This document shows positions 1 through 6,107 of a DNA stretch of 10,653 nt, one piece after another. The notes beneath the pieces are model-generated. The model worked only from the letters and a program-made list of their open reading frames with translations. It made no database searches and was not told where the DNA came from. Source of the stretch: Rhodoferax sp. OV413 (GTDB taxonomy: Bacteria > Pseudomonadota > Gammaproteobacteria > Burkholderiales > Burkholderiaceae_C). Position 1 is the first letter of the stretch; every line of letters begins with the position of its first letter. Location of the stretch: contig CAMATS010000049.1 in assembly GCA_945861195.1 (NCBI GenBank), positions 1-10,653 on the forward strand, read 5' to 3'. Made by a program: the position numbers and the translations under genes.

Positions 1-449
1 TTGGCCAACGTAGGCAGCTTGTCGAGGCTGGTGTAAAGCGCCAAAAAACCTGGGTCGAAATTGCCTATATAGGCTTTGAGCACCTCGGGCGTGTCACGCT
101 CCGGGTCTAGGGTCACAAACAAACCCTGCAAGCGATCGCCCTGCGGGCCCAGCATTTTTTTGATTTCAACCAGCTCGGCCAGCGTGCTGGGACAGGCATC
201 GGGGCACTGGGTGAAGCCAAAAAACAGCACCACCACCTTGCCAGAAAAATCCTTTATGGTGCGGGCTTGGCCGTTGTGGTCGGTCAGGGAAAAGTCGCGG
301 GCGTAATGGGCGCCAGTGAGGTCGATTGATGAGAACCTTGGTTTGTCGTCAGCGCAGGCTGCCAACAGGCCGATCGCCCCGCAGGGCACAGCGGCCAAAG
401 CAAGCCATTGCAGCGTTTGGCGTTTACCCGCGGGGTTCTTAGAGTACAT
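1..449 (-). CDS. sco: SCO family copper chaperone (Sco1/SenC), 3' end outside window
   Basis: This is the last gene of the minus-strand assembly operon. The first 149 codons are present and the C-terminus is cut by the window edge; the family is usually about 200 residues. The N-terminus is basic and then hydrophobic, ending in LLAAC with Cys32 as the probable lipidated residue, so the protein is likely an inner-membrane lipoprotein facing the periplasm. The thioredoxin-like fold begins around residue 50. The copper-binding pair is seen in FTQCPDACPS (Cys82, Cys86), followed by the family segment VTLDPERDTP. The conserved copper-ligand His lies in the missing part. SCO proteins deliver copper to, and reduce the thiols of, the CuA site of oxidase subunit II, here CoxB. 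The ATG at 447-449 lies inside the end of ctaB, an 11-bp overlap that suggests translational coupling. Family identity is clear. The 3' end cannot be judged. Confidence 0.93.
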   Translation of the reverse strand, partial: MYSKNPAGKRQTLQWLALAAVPCGAIGLLAACADDKPRFSSIDLTGAHYARDFSLTDHNGQARTIKDFSGKVVVLFFGFTQCPDACPSTLAELVEIKKMLGPQGDRLQGLFVTLDPERDTPEVLKAYIGNFDPGFLALYTSLDKLPTLA

Positions 450-1335
450 AGTGGTCTACCAGCATGGCAGCAAACAGCAGGCTGAGGTGGGTGAGCGAGA
501 ACCGGAAGGTCTGGCGCGCGAGCTCATCCGAGTAGTTACGCCACAGCCGAAAACCGTACCAACAAAAAATCAGGCTCAAGACCACTGCAGCGAACAGGTA
601 GATCCAGGAGTTCATGCCATAGACAAAGGGCAGCAAACATGCGGCAAACAGCACAAAGGTGTAGAGCAAGACCTGCAGGCGGGTGAATTCGTTGCCGTGG
701 GTCACCGGCAACATGGGCAGTCCGGATTTGCGGTAGTCTTCGACCCGGTAGAGTGCCAGCGCCCAAAAATGCGGGGGGGTCCATAAAAAAATGATCAAAA
801 ACAAGATCAAAGCCTCTGGCCCGACCTCGCCAGTCATGGCCGCCCAGCCCAGCACCGGCGGCATGGCGCCCGAGGCGCCACCGATCACAATGTTCTGGGG
901 GGTGAGCGGCTTGAGAATCACCGTGTAGACCACCGCATAGCCGACAAAGGTAGCAAAGGTGAGCCACATGGTCAAGGGATTCACCCAGACATACAGCAAG
1001 ACCGACCCCAGCAGACACAGCACCGCCGAGAACAGCAGGGTTTGGCGCTTGCCTAGTTCGCCCCTGGCACTTGGGCGCCAAGCGGTTCGTTTCATTTTGG
1101 CATCAATGCCCTGCTCAACAATACAGTTGAATGCTGCTGCGGCCCCCGACACCAGCCAAATGCCGACACAGGCCAGCAGTGCCAAACGCAATTCTTCCCA
1201 CGAGGGCAGGCCGGGCACGGCGAGCACCATGCCAATCAGGGCGCAAAAAACAATCAATTGCACGACACGGGGCTTGGTCAGGACATAGAACTGCCTGGCC
1301 GTCGATGCCTGAGCCGCAACAGGTGAGGCACTCAT
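439..1335 (-). CDS. ctaB: Protoheme IX farnesyltransferase (heme O synthase, CtaB/CyoE)
   Basis: CtaB is a membrane UbiA-family prenyltransferase that transfers farnesyl from FPP to heme B to give heme O, the precursor of heme A. The predicted product is 298 residues, the usual size. TKPRVVQL (residues 20-27) is the family's N-terminal signature. The first Asp-rich motif is NCIVEQGIDAKMKRT, with N70, E74 and D78. The second conserved region is YRVEDYRKSGLPMLP (about 196-210). About eight or nine hydrophobic segments are visible. The frame is open upstream to 1473, but I chose the ATG at 1333-1335. It gives the normal N-terminus, and it overlaps the ctaA stop by 4 bp (ATGA); the longer version would add 46 residues inside ctaA. 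There is no clear Shine-Dalgarno sequence, consistent with coupling to ctaA. The 3' end overlaps the sco start by 11 bp. Confidence 0.96.
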   Translation of the reverse strand: MSASPVAAQASTARQFYVLTKPRVVQLIVFCALIGMVLAVPGLPSWEELRLALLACVGIWLVSGAAAAFNCIVEQGIDAKMKRTAWRPSARGELGKRQTLLFSAVLCLLGSVLLYVWVNPLTMWLTFATFVGYAVVYTVILKPLTPQNIVIGGASGAMPPVLGWAAMTGEVGPEALILFLIIFLWTPPHFWALALYRVEDYRKSGLPMLPVTHGNEFTRLQVLLYTFVLFAACLLPFVYGMNSWIYLFAAVVLSLIFCWYGFRLWRNYSDELARQTFRFSLTHLSLLFAAMLVDHYVL

Positions 1336-2510
1336 GGGCGCAAACCAGCCGTCAGCATCGGCTGGGTACGCTGGCCAGGCTCTGGCGCCCGGCTGGCTGC
1401 TGCGACCCAGGTCAAAACCAGCACCAGGGCAGCCGCGCCACCCGTGTGCAGCACTGCTGCAGCCAAGGGCCACTCAAGCACCACATTGCTCAAGCCGGTG
1501 ACGAGTTGCAGCAGCGCCAGCCAAGCCAGCCAGCGGCCCGGTTGGCGCAGCTCGCTTTGGCGTTGCAAGCGCCAGGCCAGCAGTCCAAGCAAACCAAGCA
1601 GCAGCAGCGCCATCAGCCGGTGCATGTAGTGGATCGCGGTCAGGGCGGAGAAGGTGATGGGTTGCCCCGCAGATGTCAGCCCGAGCCCGCGCCACAACTC
1701 AAAGCCCTGCTCGAAATTCATGGGCGGCCACCAGCTGTTTTGGCACTTGGGAAAATCCGAGCAGGCCAGCACAGCGTAGTTGGTGCTAACCCAGCCGCCC
1801 AGGGCGAGCTGTGCCACCAGCGCAACCGCTGTGAGCAACAGCAGCCGATGCAGACCATGGGTGCGAACAATTGGAGCACGGGCTTGGTCCAACAAGTTCT
1901 GCCGCACCGCTTGGCTGCCCAGCAGGCCCAGCAGGGCCAGGCCGCCCAGCAGATGCAGAGTGACGATAGCCGGAAACAGTTTCATGGTCACTGTCAACGC
2001 ACCAAATGCCCCTTGCACACAAACCCACAGCAAGGTGAGGCTGGGCCACCAGGGGCTCATCCCCTGGCGCAGCATCGCCGGTCTACCGGACCGCTCAGCC
2101 TGCCAATGCATACGCCAGGCATTGGTGGCCAGCACCAAAATCAGCATCCCCACAGCCGCGGCCAGGTAGCGGTGGATCATCTCAATCCAGGCCTTGCCAT
2201 GGGTGACCGGACCGCTGGGCATGGCGTCCTGAGCGGCAGCGATCGAAGCCCGGGCACCTGCTGGCGTGCTCATGCCGTAGCAACCCGGCCAATCCGGGCA
2301 GCCCAGGCCCGAGTCTGTCAGGCGGGTGAATGCGCCGAACAGCACCAGGTCAAAGGTCAGGAACAAAGTCAGCAGGGTCAGGGCATACTGGACCTGTCTC
2401 AGGCCGCCCGCCCGATTGCGCCGCCACACCCACAGCAGGGGGCCGAGTGCCAACAACAGGCCTATCGCCATAAGCCCCAACAGGGGAGATAAATCCAAAA
2501 GGTTTGACAC
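1332..2510 (-). CDS. ctaA: Heme A synthase (CtaA/COX15 family)
   Basis: CtaA oxidises the C8 methyl of heme O to a formyl group, making heme A for cytochrome oxidase. The 392-residue product has about eight TM segments arranged as two four-helix halves. Each half carries a Cys pair on a loop: CPDWPGC (Cys71, Cys77) and ACSDFPKC (Cys250, Cys256). Probable heme-ligand histidines are H113 in EMIHRYLA, H186, H294/H297 in IHYMHR, and H355; E110 is the conserved catalytic-type Glu. FTRLTDSGLG (61-70) is typical of the family. The start appears to be GTG at 2508-2510, with AGGGA about 9 nt upstream. An internal ATG at residue 14 is possible but would cut into the first TM helix. The gene lies 20 bp after the SCO-like gene and overlaps ctaB by 4 bp, matching sequential heme O and heme A synthesis. 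Confidence 0.95.
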   Translation of the reverse strand: MSNLLDLSPLLGLMAIGLLLALGPLLWVWRRNRAGGLRQVQYALTLLTLFLTFDLVLFGAFTRLTDSGLGCPDWPGCYGMSTPAGARASIAAAQDAMPSGPVTHGKAWIEMIHRYLAAAVGMLILVLATNAWRMHWQAERSGRPAMLRQGMSPWWPSLTLLWVCVQGAFGALTVTMKLFPAIVTLHLLGGLALLGLLGSQAVRQNLLDQARAPIVRTHGLHRLLLLTAVALVAQLALGGWVSTNYAVLACSDFPKCQNSWWPPMNFEQGFELWRGLGLTSAGQPITFSALTAIHYMHRLMALLLLGLLGLLAWRLQRQSELRQPGRWLAWLALLQLVTGLSNVVLEWPLAAAVLHTGGAAALVLVLTWVAAASRAPEPGQRTQPMLTAGLRP

Positions 2511-2530
2511 CGCGATCAGTCCCTATTTCC

Positions 2531-3247
2531 TTATTTGCCGGGTTCCCGCCCCGGCTGATCCCAAAAGGCCGATGCACGAAGCAGTCGCTCCAAATCCCGC
2601 TTTGCTCGTGCAGCGCCCGAGGCGTCCAGGCTAGCCGGAAAGCGCATCATCCAGTTGCCCATCGGGTCAACGACATACAGGTGCGCCTCCAGCCGCTGCC
2701 CCGGCGCTGGCACAAGCCAGGCGGCCAGTTGGTCATTGGGCACACGCAGCACGGTGGCATCCTTCAAAGCGGGCAGCAAAGCCTCAGCCACAGCCGCCTG
2801 GTCAGGGACCAGCCATACCCAGTCGAGTCGGTCTTTTTCTTTGCCCAGGCCCTCGCGCAGCTGGCGTTGCAAATACAGCTGGCCCGCACAGGCCGCATCA
2901 CAGGCGCCACCCGCCACGCTGAGCAGCAGCCACTGGCCTTTCAGGTCAGTCAAACGGCCGGTTTGGGCGTCCAGGCTGCTCGTGGCAATGGCCGGCAGCG
3001 GTCGCTGGGGCTCGATGAGTTCGCCAAAAACTCGGCGCCCCTCAGGCCGCACCACATAGTAGGTGAAGTACGAAACCAACACTGGCGCAGCGCAGGCCAG
3101 CAACAGGGCAAGCATGGTCCAGCGACCCCTCAGCACCCGCCCAGGCCGCGCCATGGCATCGCCGGGCAGTGGCAGGGCATGCACTGTCAAACCCAGCGGT
3201 TGTTCAGTCGGGGGTTGGGGGGCGTTTGACAAGTTGAAACCAGACAT
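2531..3247 (-). CDS. Membrane-anchored SCO/thioredoxin-like protein, function unproven
   Basis: This 238-residue protein has a cytoplasmic N-terminus, one TM helix (about 45-65, TMLALLLACAAPVLVSYFTY), and a periplasmic domain that looks like a divergent SCO/thioredoxin fold. GGACDAACAGQLYLQRQLRE contains a CxxxC pair (Cys116, Cys120) placed as in SCO proteins, and YVVDPMGNWMMRFP (191-204) resembles the SCO strand 'YLIDPxGR'. The SCO copper-ligand His would normally lie five residues before that Tyr. Here that position is Leu, and the nearest His is H189, two residues before the Tyr. The protein may therefore act as a thiol reductase or an atypical copper chaperone in CuA assembly; this is inference. 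It sits between surf1 and ctaA. The ATG at 3245-3247 gives a 44-bp overlap with surf1 and lacks a good ribosome site. An alternative ATG at 3152-3154 (residue 32) would avoid the overlap. I kept the longer form because the segment LTVHALPLP looks like a family feature, from memory. Confidence 0.8.
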   Translation of the reverse strand: MSGFNLSNAPQPPTEQPLGLTVHALPLPGDAMARPGRVLRGRWTMLALLLACAAPVLVSYFTYYVVRPEGRRVFGELIEPQRPLPAIATSSLDAQTGRLTDLKGQWLLLSVAGGACDAACAGQLYLQRQLREGLGKEKDRLDWVWLVPDQAAVAEALLPALKDATVLRVPNDQLAAWLVPAPGQRLEAHLYVVDPMGNWMMRFPASLDASGAARAKRDLERLLRASAFWDQPGREPGK

Positions 3248-3920
3248 AAAGAAGCGCGATCAGGGCACTCAGACCAAACCATTGAAACGCATAACCATAG
3301 TGCTTGTCGACCCCGGCTGCGGGACGCTGCCAATCGCGTTGCAGGCCGTCGCGCAGGGTATCCGTTTGCTGCACCGACAGGGGCATCAACGCCAAACCTG
3401 TTTCGCTGCGCAAAGCAGCAACATCTAGATTTTGCCGCAGCCGCCCGGTTTGTGACGGGCCAAGCTCATAGAGCTTGGACGGCGGCGGGACAATCAGGCC
3501 GGAGATGCTGACCATGCCCTCAGGCGTGTCGACCTCGGGAAGGCTGTTGCGGTCTAAAAAATTACGCGCTACCCAGCCCCGCTGTACCAGCAGCACCAAG
3601 CTGCTGTCGGCCAAAGCCAGGGGGGTGATGACGAACAGCCCGGGCTTGGCATTCATCTGCCGGTTGTCCAAAAAAAAAGTGTGCTTTGTCAGCCATTGCC
3701 CACGCAACTCGGCGCGCCGGTAAAGCTCTGACAGGGGTTGGGCGAGTTGGCCAAGCCCTTTAACGGAGAGCGGCGGCAGCAGCCCCCGGGCCAATATGCT
3801 GGCGGCAATCGCTTGTTTTTCGGCTGCTCTGGAGAGTTGCCATACTCCCAGCCCGGCGGTAAGGGCCGTCCCCAACAAGGCCGATAGAGTGACCAGCGCA
3901 AACCTCTTGTTTGTATTCAC
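3204..3920 (-). CDS. surf1: SURF1 family cytochrome oxidase assembly protein
   Basis: Surf1 binds heme a and promotes its insertion into oxidase subunit I. The product is 238 residues with the family architecture: an N-terminal TM helix (about 7-27) ending in LGVWQLSRAAEKQ, a periplasmic domain, and a C-terminal TM helix (about 211-230). Conserved motifs in order are ELRGQW (71-76), TFFLDNR (81-87), GLFVITPL (94-101), VQRGWVAR (112-119), and KHYGYAFQWFGLSA with H207 and Y208 before TM2. The start appears to be GTG at 3918-3920. There is no in-frame ATG in the codons just upstream, and a weak GGGAT lies about 8 nt before it. It opens a second minus-strand unit of maturation genes and is divergent from the DUF2909 gene. 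Codons 81-84 include a run of nine T. The 3' end overlaps the next gene by 44 bp. Confidence 0.94.
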   Translation of the reverse strand: MNTNKRFALVTLSALLGTALTAGLGVWQLSRAAEKQAIAASILARGLLPPLSVKGLGQLAQPLSELYRRAELRGQWLTKHTFFLDNRQMNAKPGLFVITPLALADSSLVLLVQRGWVARNFLDRNSLPEVDTPEGMVSISGLIVPPPSKLYELGPSQTGRLRQNLDVAALRSETGLALMPLSVQQTDTLRDGLQRDWQRPAAGVDKHYGYAFQWFGLSALIALLYVWFQLVKRPPTPD

Positions 3921-3935
3921 TGGATAATCCCAGGC

Positions 3936-4145
3936 ATGAAATACCTCGTCTTAGTTGCCTTCATTGCCATTTTTTCCAGCCTGGGTACTGCCCTGTATTT
4001 CATGCTCAAGCAGGGTGCCAAGGGAAACAAAATGGCCTTGGCCCTGGGCATGCGGGTTGGGGTGTCGATTCTGCTGTTTGTCTGCATCCTGGCGGCTTGG
4101 AAGCTTGGCTACATTCAGCCGACTGGCATTGCAGCCGGCCAGTAA
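3936..4145 (+). CDS. DUF2909 twin-transmembrane protein
   Basis: This 69-residue protein is almost entirely two TM helices: residues 2-23 (YLVLVAFIAIFSSLGTALYF) and about 38-58 (GMRVGVSILLFVCILAAW). They are joined by a short basic loop containing KQGAKGNK. It matches my memory of the DUF2909 'twin transmembrane protein' family, which recurs beside coxC and surf1 in beta/gammaproteobacterial oxidase clusters. Its biochemical function is unknown; a role in oxidase assembly or stability is inferred from position only. It is the only complete plus-strand gene in the window. Its ATG is 15 bp from the surf1 start codon on the other strand, so its promoter must lie within the surf1 5' end or that 15-bp gap. 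GATAAT at 3923-3928 resembles a -10 box but would place the transcript start almost on the ATG. The gene ends 21 bp before a bidirectional hairpin shared with coxC. Confidence 0.88.
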   Translation: MKYLVLVAFIAIFSSLGTALYFMLKQGAKGNKMALALGMRVGVSILLFVCILAAWKLGYIQPTGIAAGQ

Positions 4146-4166
4146 CCCAGAGTTGGGAGCTGGTAC

Positions 4167-4192
4167 AAAAGGGCACCCCTGCAGTGCCTTTT
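4167..4192. terminator. Bidirectional Rho-independent terminator between coxC and DUF2909 gene
   Basis: The left arm AAAAGGGCAC pairs with GTGCCTTTT across a 7-nt loop (CCCTGCA), with one unpaired G. The A-run on one arm becomes the U-tail of the other strand, so the same hairpin can end both transcripts: the DUF2909 mRNA on the plus strand (stop at 4143-4145) and the cox structural-gene mRNA on the minus strand (coxC stop at 4215-4217). It fills most of the 69-bp gap between these convergent genes. The structure is seen directly. Termination activity is inferred, and the U-tracts are short. Confidence 0.65.
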
Positions 4193-4214
4193 GTTGCAGC
4201 CCGGCAAGCTGAGC

Positions 4215-5096
4215 CTACAGCCAGTAAACCAGGATGTACAGCCCCAGCCAAACCACATCGACAAAATGCCAGTACCAGGCTGCGCCCTCAAAGCCAAAAT
4301 GTTTATCCGGGCTGAAGTGGCCTTTTTGCAAGCGCAGCGTGATGAACAGCAGCATCAGCATGCCGATAAAAACATGGAAACCGTGGAAGCCGGTAAGCAT
4401 GAAAAAAGTTGATCCGTACACCCCGGAGCTGAGCTTAAGGTTGAGGTCATGGTAGGCGTGGTAGTACTCGTAGCCCTGAACCCCCAGAAACACAATACCC
4501 AGCAGAACGGTCAGCCACATGAAGGTGATGGTGCGGCTGCGCTTGTTCTCAATCAAGGCGTGGTGGGCGATCGTCAGCGTTACGCCGGAGCTCAGCAGCA
4601 GCGCTGTGTTGATGGTCGGCAGCCAAAACGGCGTCATGGTGGTGAAAGGCTCGACGATATCGGCCGGCGATGCAGTTGCACCAGCTGCCAGACTCGGCCA
4701 TACGGCCTTGAAATCCGGCCAGAGCAGCGCGTTTTCGAGATTTCCCAGCTCCGGCAGGGAATGGGCGCGCGCCCACCACAGGGCACTGAAGAATGCGCCA
4801 AAAAACATCACCTCGGAGAAGATGAACCAGCTCATGCTCCAGCGAAATGACAGGTCTACCTTGCGCCCGTATCGCCCGTCTTGGCTCTCGCCGACCGCCT
4901 GGCTGAACCATTGGAACAAAACAACCAAAAACCAAAGCATGCCAAAGGCCAGCGACCATTTGCCCCAGTCAGCCCCATTGATCCATTGCCCCGCTCCGAG
5001 AATGACAAAAAACAAACCCAGCGAGGCCATCGCCGGATGACGCGAGGGCTCGGGAACAAAATAATAAGGTGTTGTTGCCTGTGATGTTGAGCTCAT
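4215..5096 (-). CDS. coxC: Cytochrome c oxidase subunit III
   Basis: Subunit III is the core oxidase subunit that stabilises subunit I and supports proton uptake; it carries no metal. The product is 293 residues with seven hydrophobic segments, the bacterial seven-helix form. Visible family motifs are YYFVPEPSRHP near the N-terminus, WSMSWFIFSEVMFFGAFFSALWW (87-109) with the conserved membrane Glu95, TGFHGFHVFIG (235-245), and WYWHFVDVVWLGLY (274-287). The start is ATG at 5094-5096 with a GGAT element about 8 nt upstream. It follows the DUF2970 gene after 64 bp and ends at the bidirectional hairpin, so it is probably the last gene of the coxB-coxC transcript. Confidence 0.97.
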   Translation of the reverse strand: MSSTSQATTPYYFVPEPSRHPAMASLGLFFVILGAGQWINGADWGKWSLAFGMLWFLVVLFQWFSQAVGESQDGRYGRKVDLSFRWSMSWFIFSEVMFFGAFFSALWWARAHSLPELGNLENALLWPDFKAVWPSLAAGATASPADIVEPFTTMTPFWLPTINTALLLSSGVTLTIAHHALIENKRSRTITFMWLTVLLGIVFLGVQGYEYYHAYHDLNLKLSSGVYGSTFFMLTGFHGFHVFIGMLMLLFITLRLQKGHFSPDKHFGFEGAAWYWHFVDVVWLGLYILVYWL

Positions 5097-5160
5097 GTCA
5101 GATCCATAACTTTCAGTTAGCTTTGCAGTGTGTGTGCGCTTTGCGTTGCCCCACGGCGGC

Positions 5161-5373
5161 CTATTTGGCCACCACCCAATTCACGAGCAGGACCAGGCCA
5201 ACGACCAGTACTGCCGCGCCCGCCATGCCAACCGCTACAACATGGAGGGGATTCACCCGAGCCACATCTGTGGCTGACTCGCTGCCGTCCCGGATGCCGA
5301 CAAAAGACCAGGCCACCATTTTCAGGGCGCGCCATAGTGAGGTCGGCGCCGGCTTGGGGGGCACTACTGTCAT
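5161..5373 (-). CDS. DUF2970 small membrane protein
   Basis: This 70-residue protein has a soluble, amphipathic N-terminal half containing LWRALKMVAWSFVGIRDGSE and one strong C-terminal TM helix (about 45-67). The 'WSFxGIR' segment followed by a polar stretch and one TM helix matches DUF2970 as I remember it, a family found between ctaG and coxC in proteobacterial oxidase operons. No catalytic or metal-binding residues are apparent and its role is unknown; help in oxidase assembly is suggested by position only. The ATG at 5371-5373 overlaps the ctaG stop by 4 bp (ATGA), with an AGG just upstream, so translation is likely coupled. It is followed by a 64-bp gap to coxC. Confidence 0.87.
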   Translation of the reverse strand: MTVVPPKPAPTSLWRALKMVAWSFVGIRDGSESATDVARVNPLHVVAVGMAGAAVLVVGLVLLVNWVVAK

Positions 5374-5981
5374 GAGCCTGCGCCAGCTTTGATATGGCGC
5401 TGGGCATCGGCCACCGGCGCTGCAGGGGTCTTGCCACCGACCTCAAAAAAAGTGTAGGACAGGGTGATGGTGCGAACATCCCGCGACAGCTTGGGATCGA
5501 TCACAAAGACCACTGGCCATGATTTTTTTTCACCCGGCTCCAGCGTGTACTGGCTGAAGCAAAAACATTCCATCTTGTTGAAGTGCGGGGCAGCCTGCTG
5601 GGGCGCATAACTTGGTATCGCCTGGGCCGCCATGCGTCGGTTTTGGGTGTTTTGGAACTCGTACATCACGCTGACCATTTCGCCTGGGTGAACCTGCACA
5701 GAGCGCTGTGCCGGCCTGAAATGCCAGGGACCGCGGGCGTTGGCATCAAACTCAACCGTGATGGTCCGGCTGGTGTCGACTTGTGTGTTGGCCGGCGCAT
5801 TGGATGTCGCACCCGGTATGTTGCGATCGCCCGCAGCCAGGACATTGATGCCGGTCATCTCGCAAATCGCCCGGTAAATCGGCACCAGTGCATAGCCGAA
5901 GGAAAACATACCGGCGGCTACAACCAGCAGCTTGCTGACCATCCGGATATTTTCTAGGCGCAGGTTCATGCTCATGCTCAT
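5370..5981 (-). CDS. ctaG: Cytochrome c oxidase assembly protein CtaG (Cox11 family, CuB insertion)
   Basis: CtaG/Cox11 delivers copper to the CuB centre of subunit I. The product is 203 residues: one N-terminal TM helix (about 13-35) followed by a periplasmic immunoglobulin-like domain. LVPIYRAICEMTGI (32-45) with Cys40 is the conserved stretch after the helix. The copper site is KMECFCFSQ, with Cys139 and Cys141, preceded by AIPSYAPQQAAPHF. TITVEFDA and the C-terminal strand TITLSYTFFE also fit the family. Three in-frame ATGs (5979-5981, 5973-5975, 5967-5969) lie in a short ATGAGC repeat and would give MSMSM-, MSM- or M- starts. I chose the first because it overlaps the upstream small ORF stop by 4 bp. 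The gene overlaps the DUF2970 gene by another ATGA. Confidence 0.96.
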   Translation of the reverse strand: MSMSMNLRLENIRMVSKLLVVAAGMFSFGYALVPIYRAICEMTGINVLAAGDRNIPGATSNAPANTQVDTSRTITVEFDANARGPWHFRPAQRSVQVHPGEMVSVMYEFQNTQNRRMAAQAIPSYAPQQAAPHFNKMECFCFSQYTLEPGEKKSWPVVFVIDPKLSRDVRTITLSYTFFEVGGKTPAAPVADAQRHIKAGAGS

Positions 5982-6088
5982 TTGCCCATCATCAGCATCT
6001 TGGCCATAAAGCCAAGGAGAAACGCCAGCGCAATCGACGCAAGGATCAAACCGGTGCGCAGATTAGCCTTTTTTTGCTCAGGCGTCAT
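5978..6088 (-). CDS. Cytochrome oxidase small assembly protein (36 aa, single TM)
   Basis: This is a 36-residue ORF between ctaD and ctaG. It starts at ATG 6086-6088 (MTPEQKKANLRTGL...) and ends in ...MAKMLMMGK. It has a charged N-terminus of about 11 residues, one TM helix (about 12-30) and a Met-rich tail with four Met within eight residues. Its position, size and MTPEQKKxNLRTGL start match what is annotated as 'cytochrome oxidase small assembly protein' in betaproteobacteria, as I recall it. It begins 20 bases after the end of ctaD and overlaps the ctaG start by 4 bp (ATGA), so it is almost certainly translated as part of the operon. The molecular function is not established. The Met-rich end next to a copper-insertion gene could suggest copper handling, but that is speculation. 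Confidence 0.85.
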   Translation of the reverse strand: MTPEQKKANLRTGLILASIALAFLLGFMAKMLMMGK

Positions 6089-6107
6089 GTGATTGGTCCA
6101 GGGTGTT

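Noticed and set aside
1131..2492. A 453-codon open frame on the plus strand across ctaA and ctaB
   Set aside because: It is antisense to two clear genes, is low-complexity and rich in Gln/Ala/Pro/His, and shows no recognisable domain. It arises from the codon bias of the minus-strand genes.
5107..5119. Small perfect inverted repeat TAACT-TTC-AGTTA just upstream of coxC
   Set aside because: A 5-bp AT-rich stem is too weak to call a terminator or regulatory hairpin.
6066..6079. An A-AAA-AAG slippery heptamer in the small assembly ORF, resembling the dnaX frameshift site
   Set aside because: The -1 frame meets a TAA stop after one further codon, so a shift would make only an eight-residue peptide. 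The zero frame gives the expected protein.
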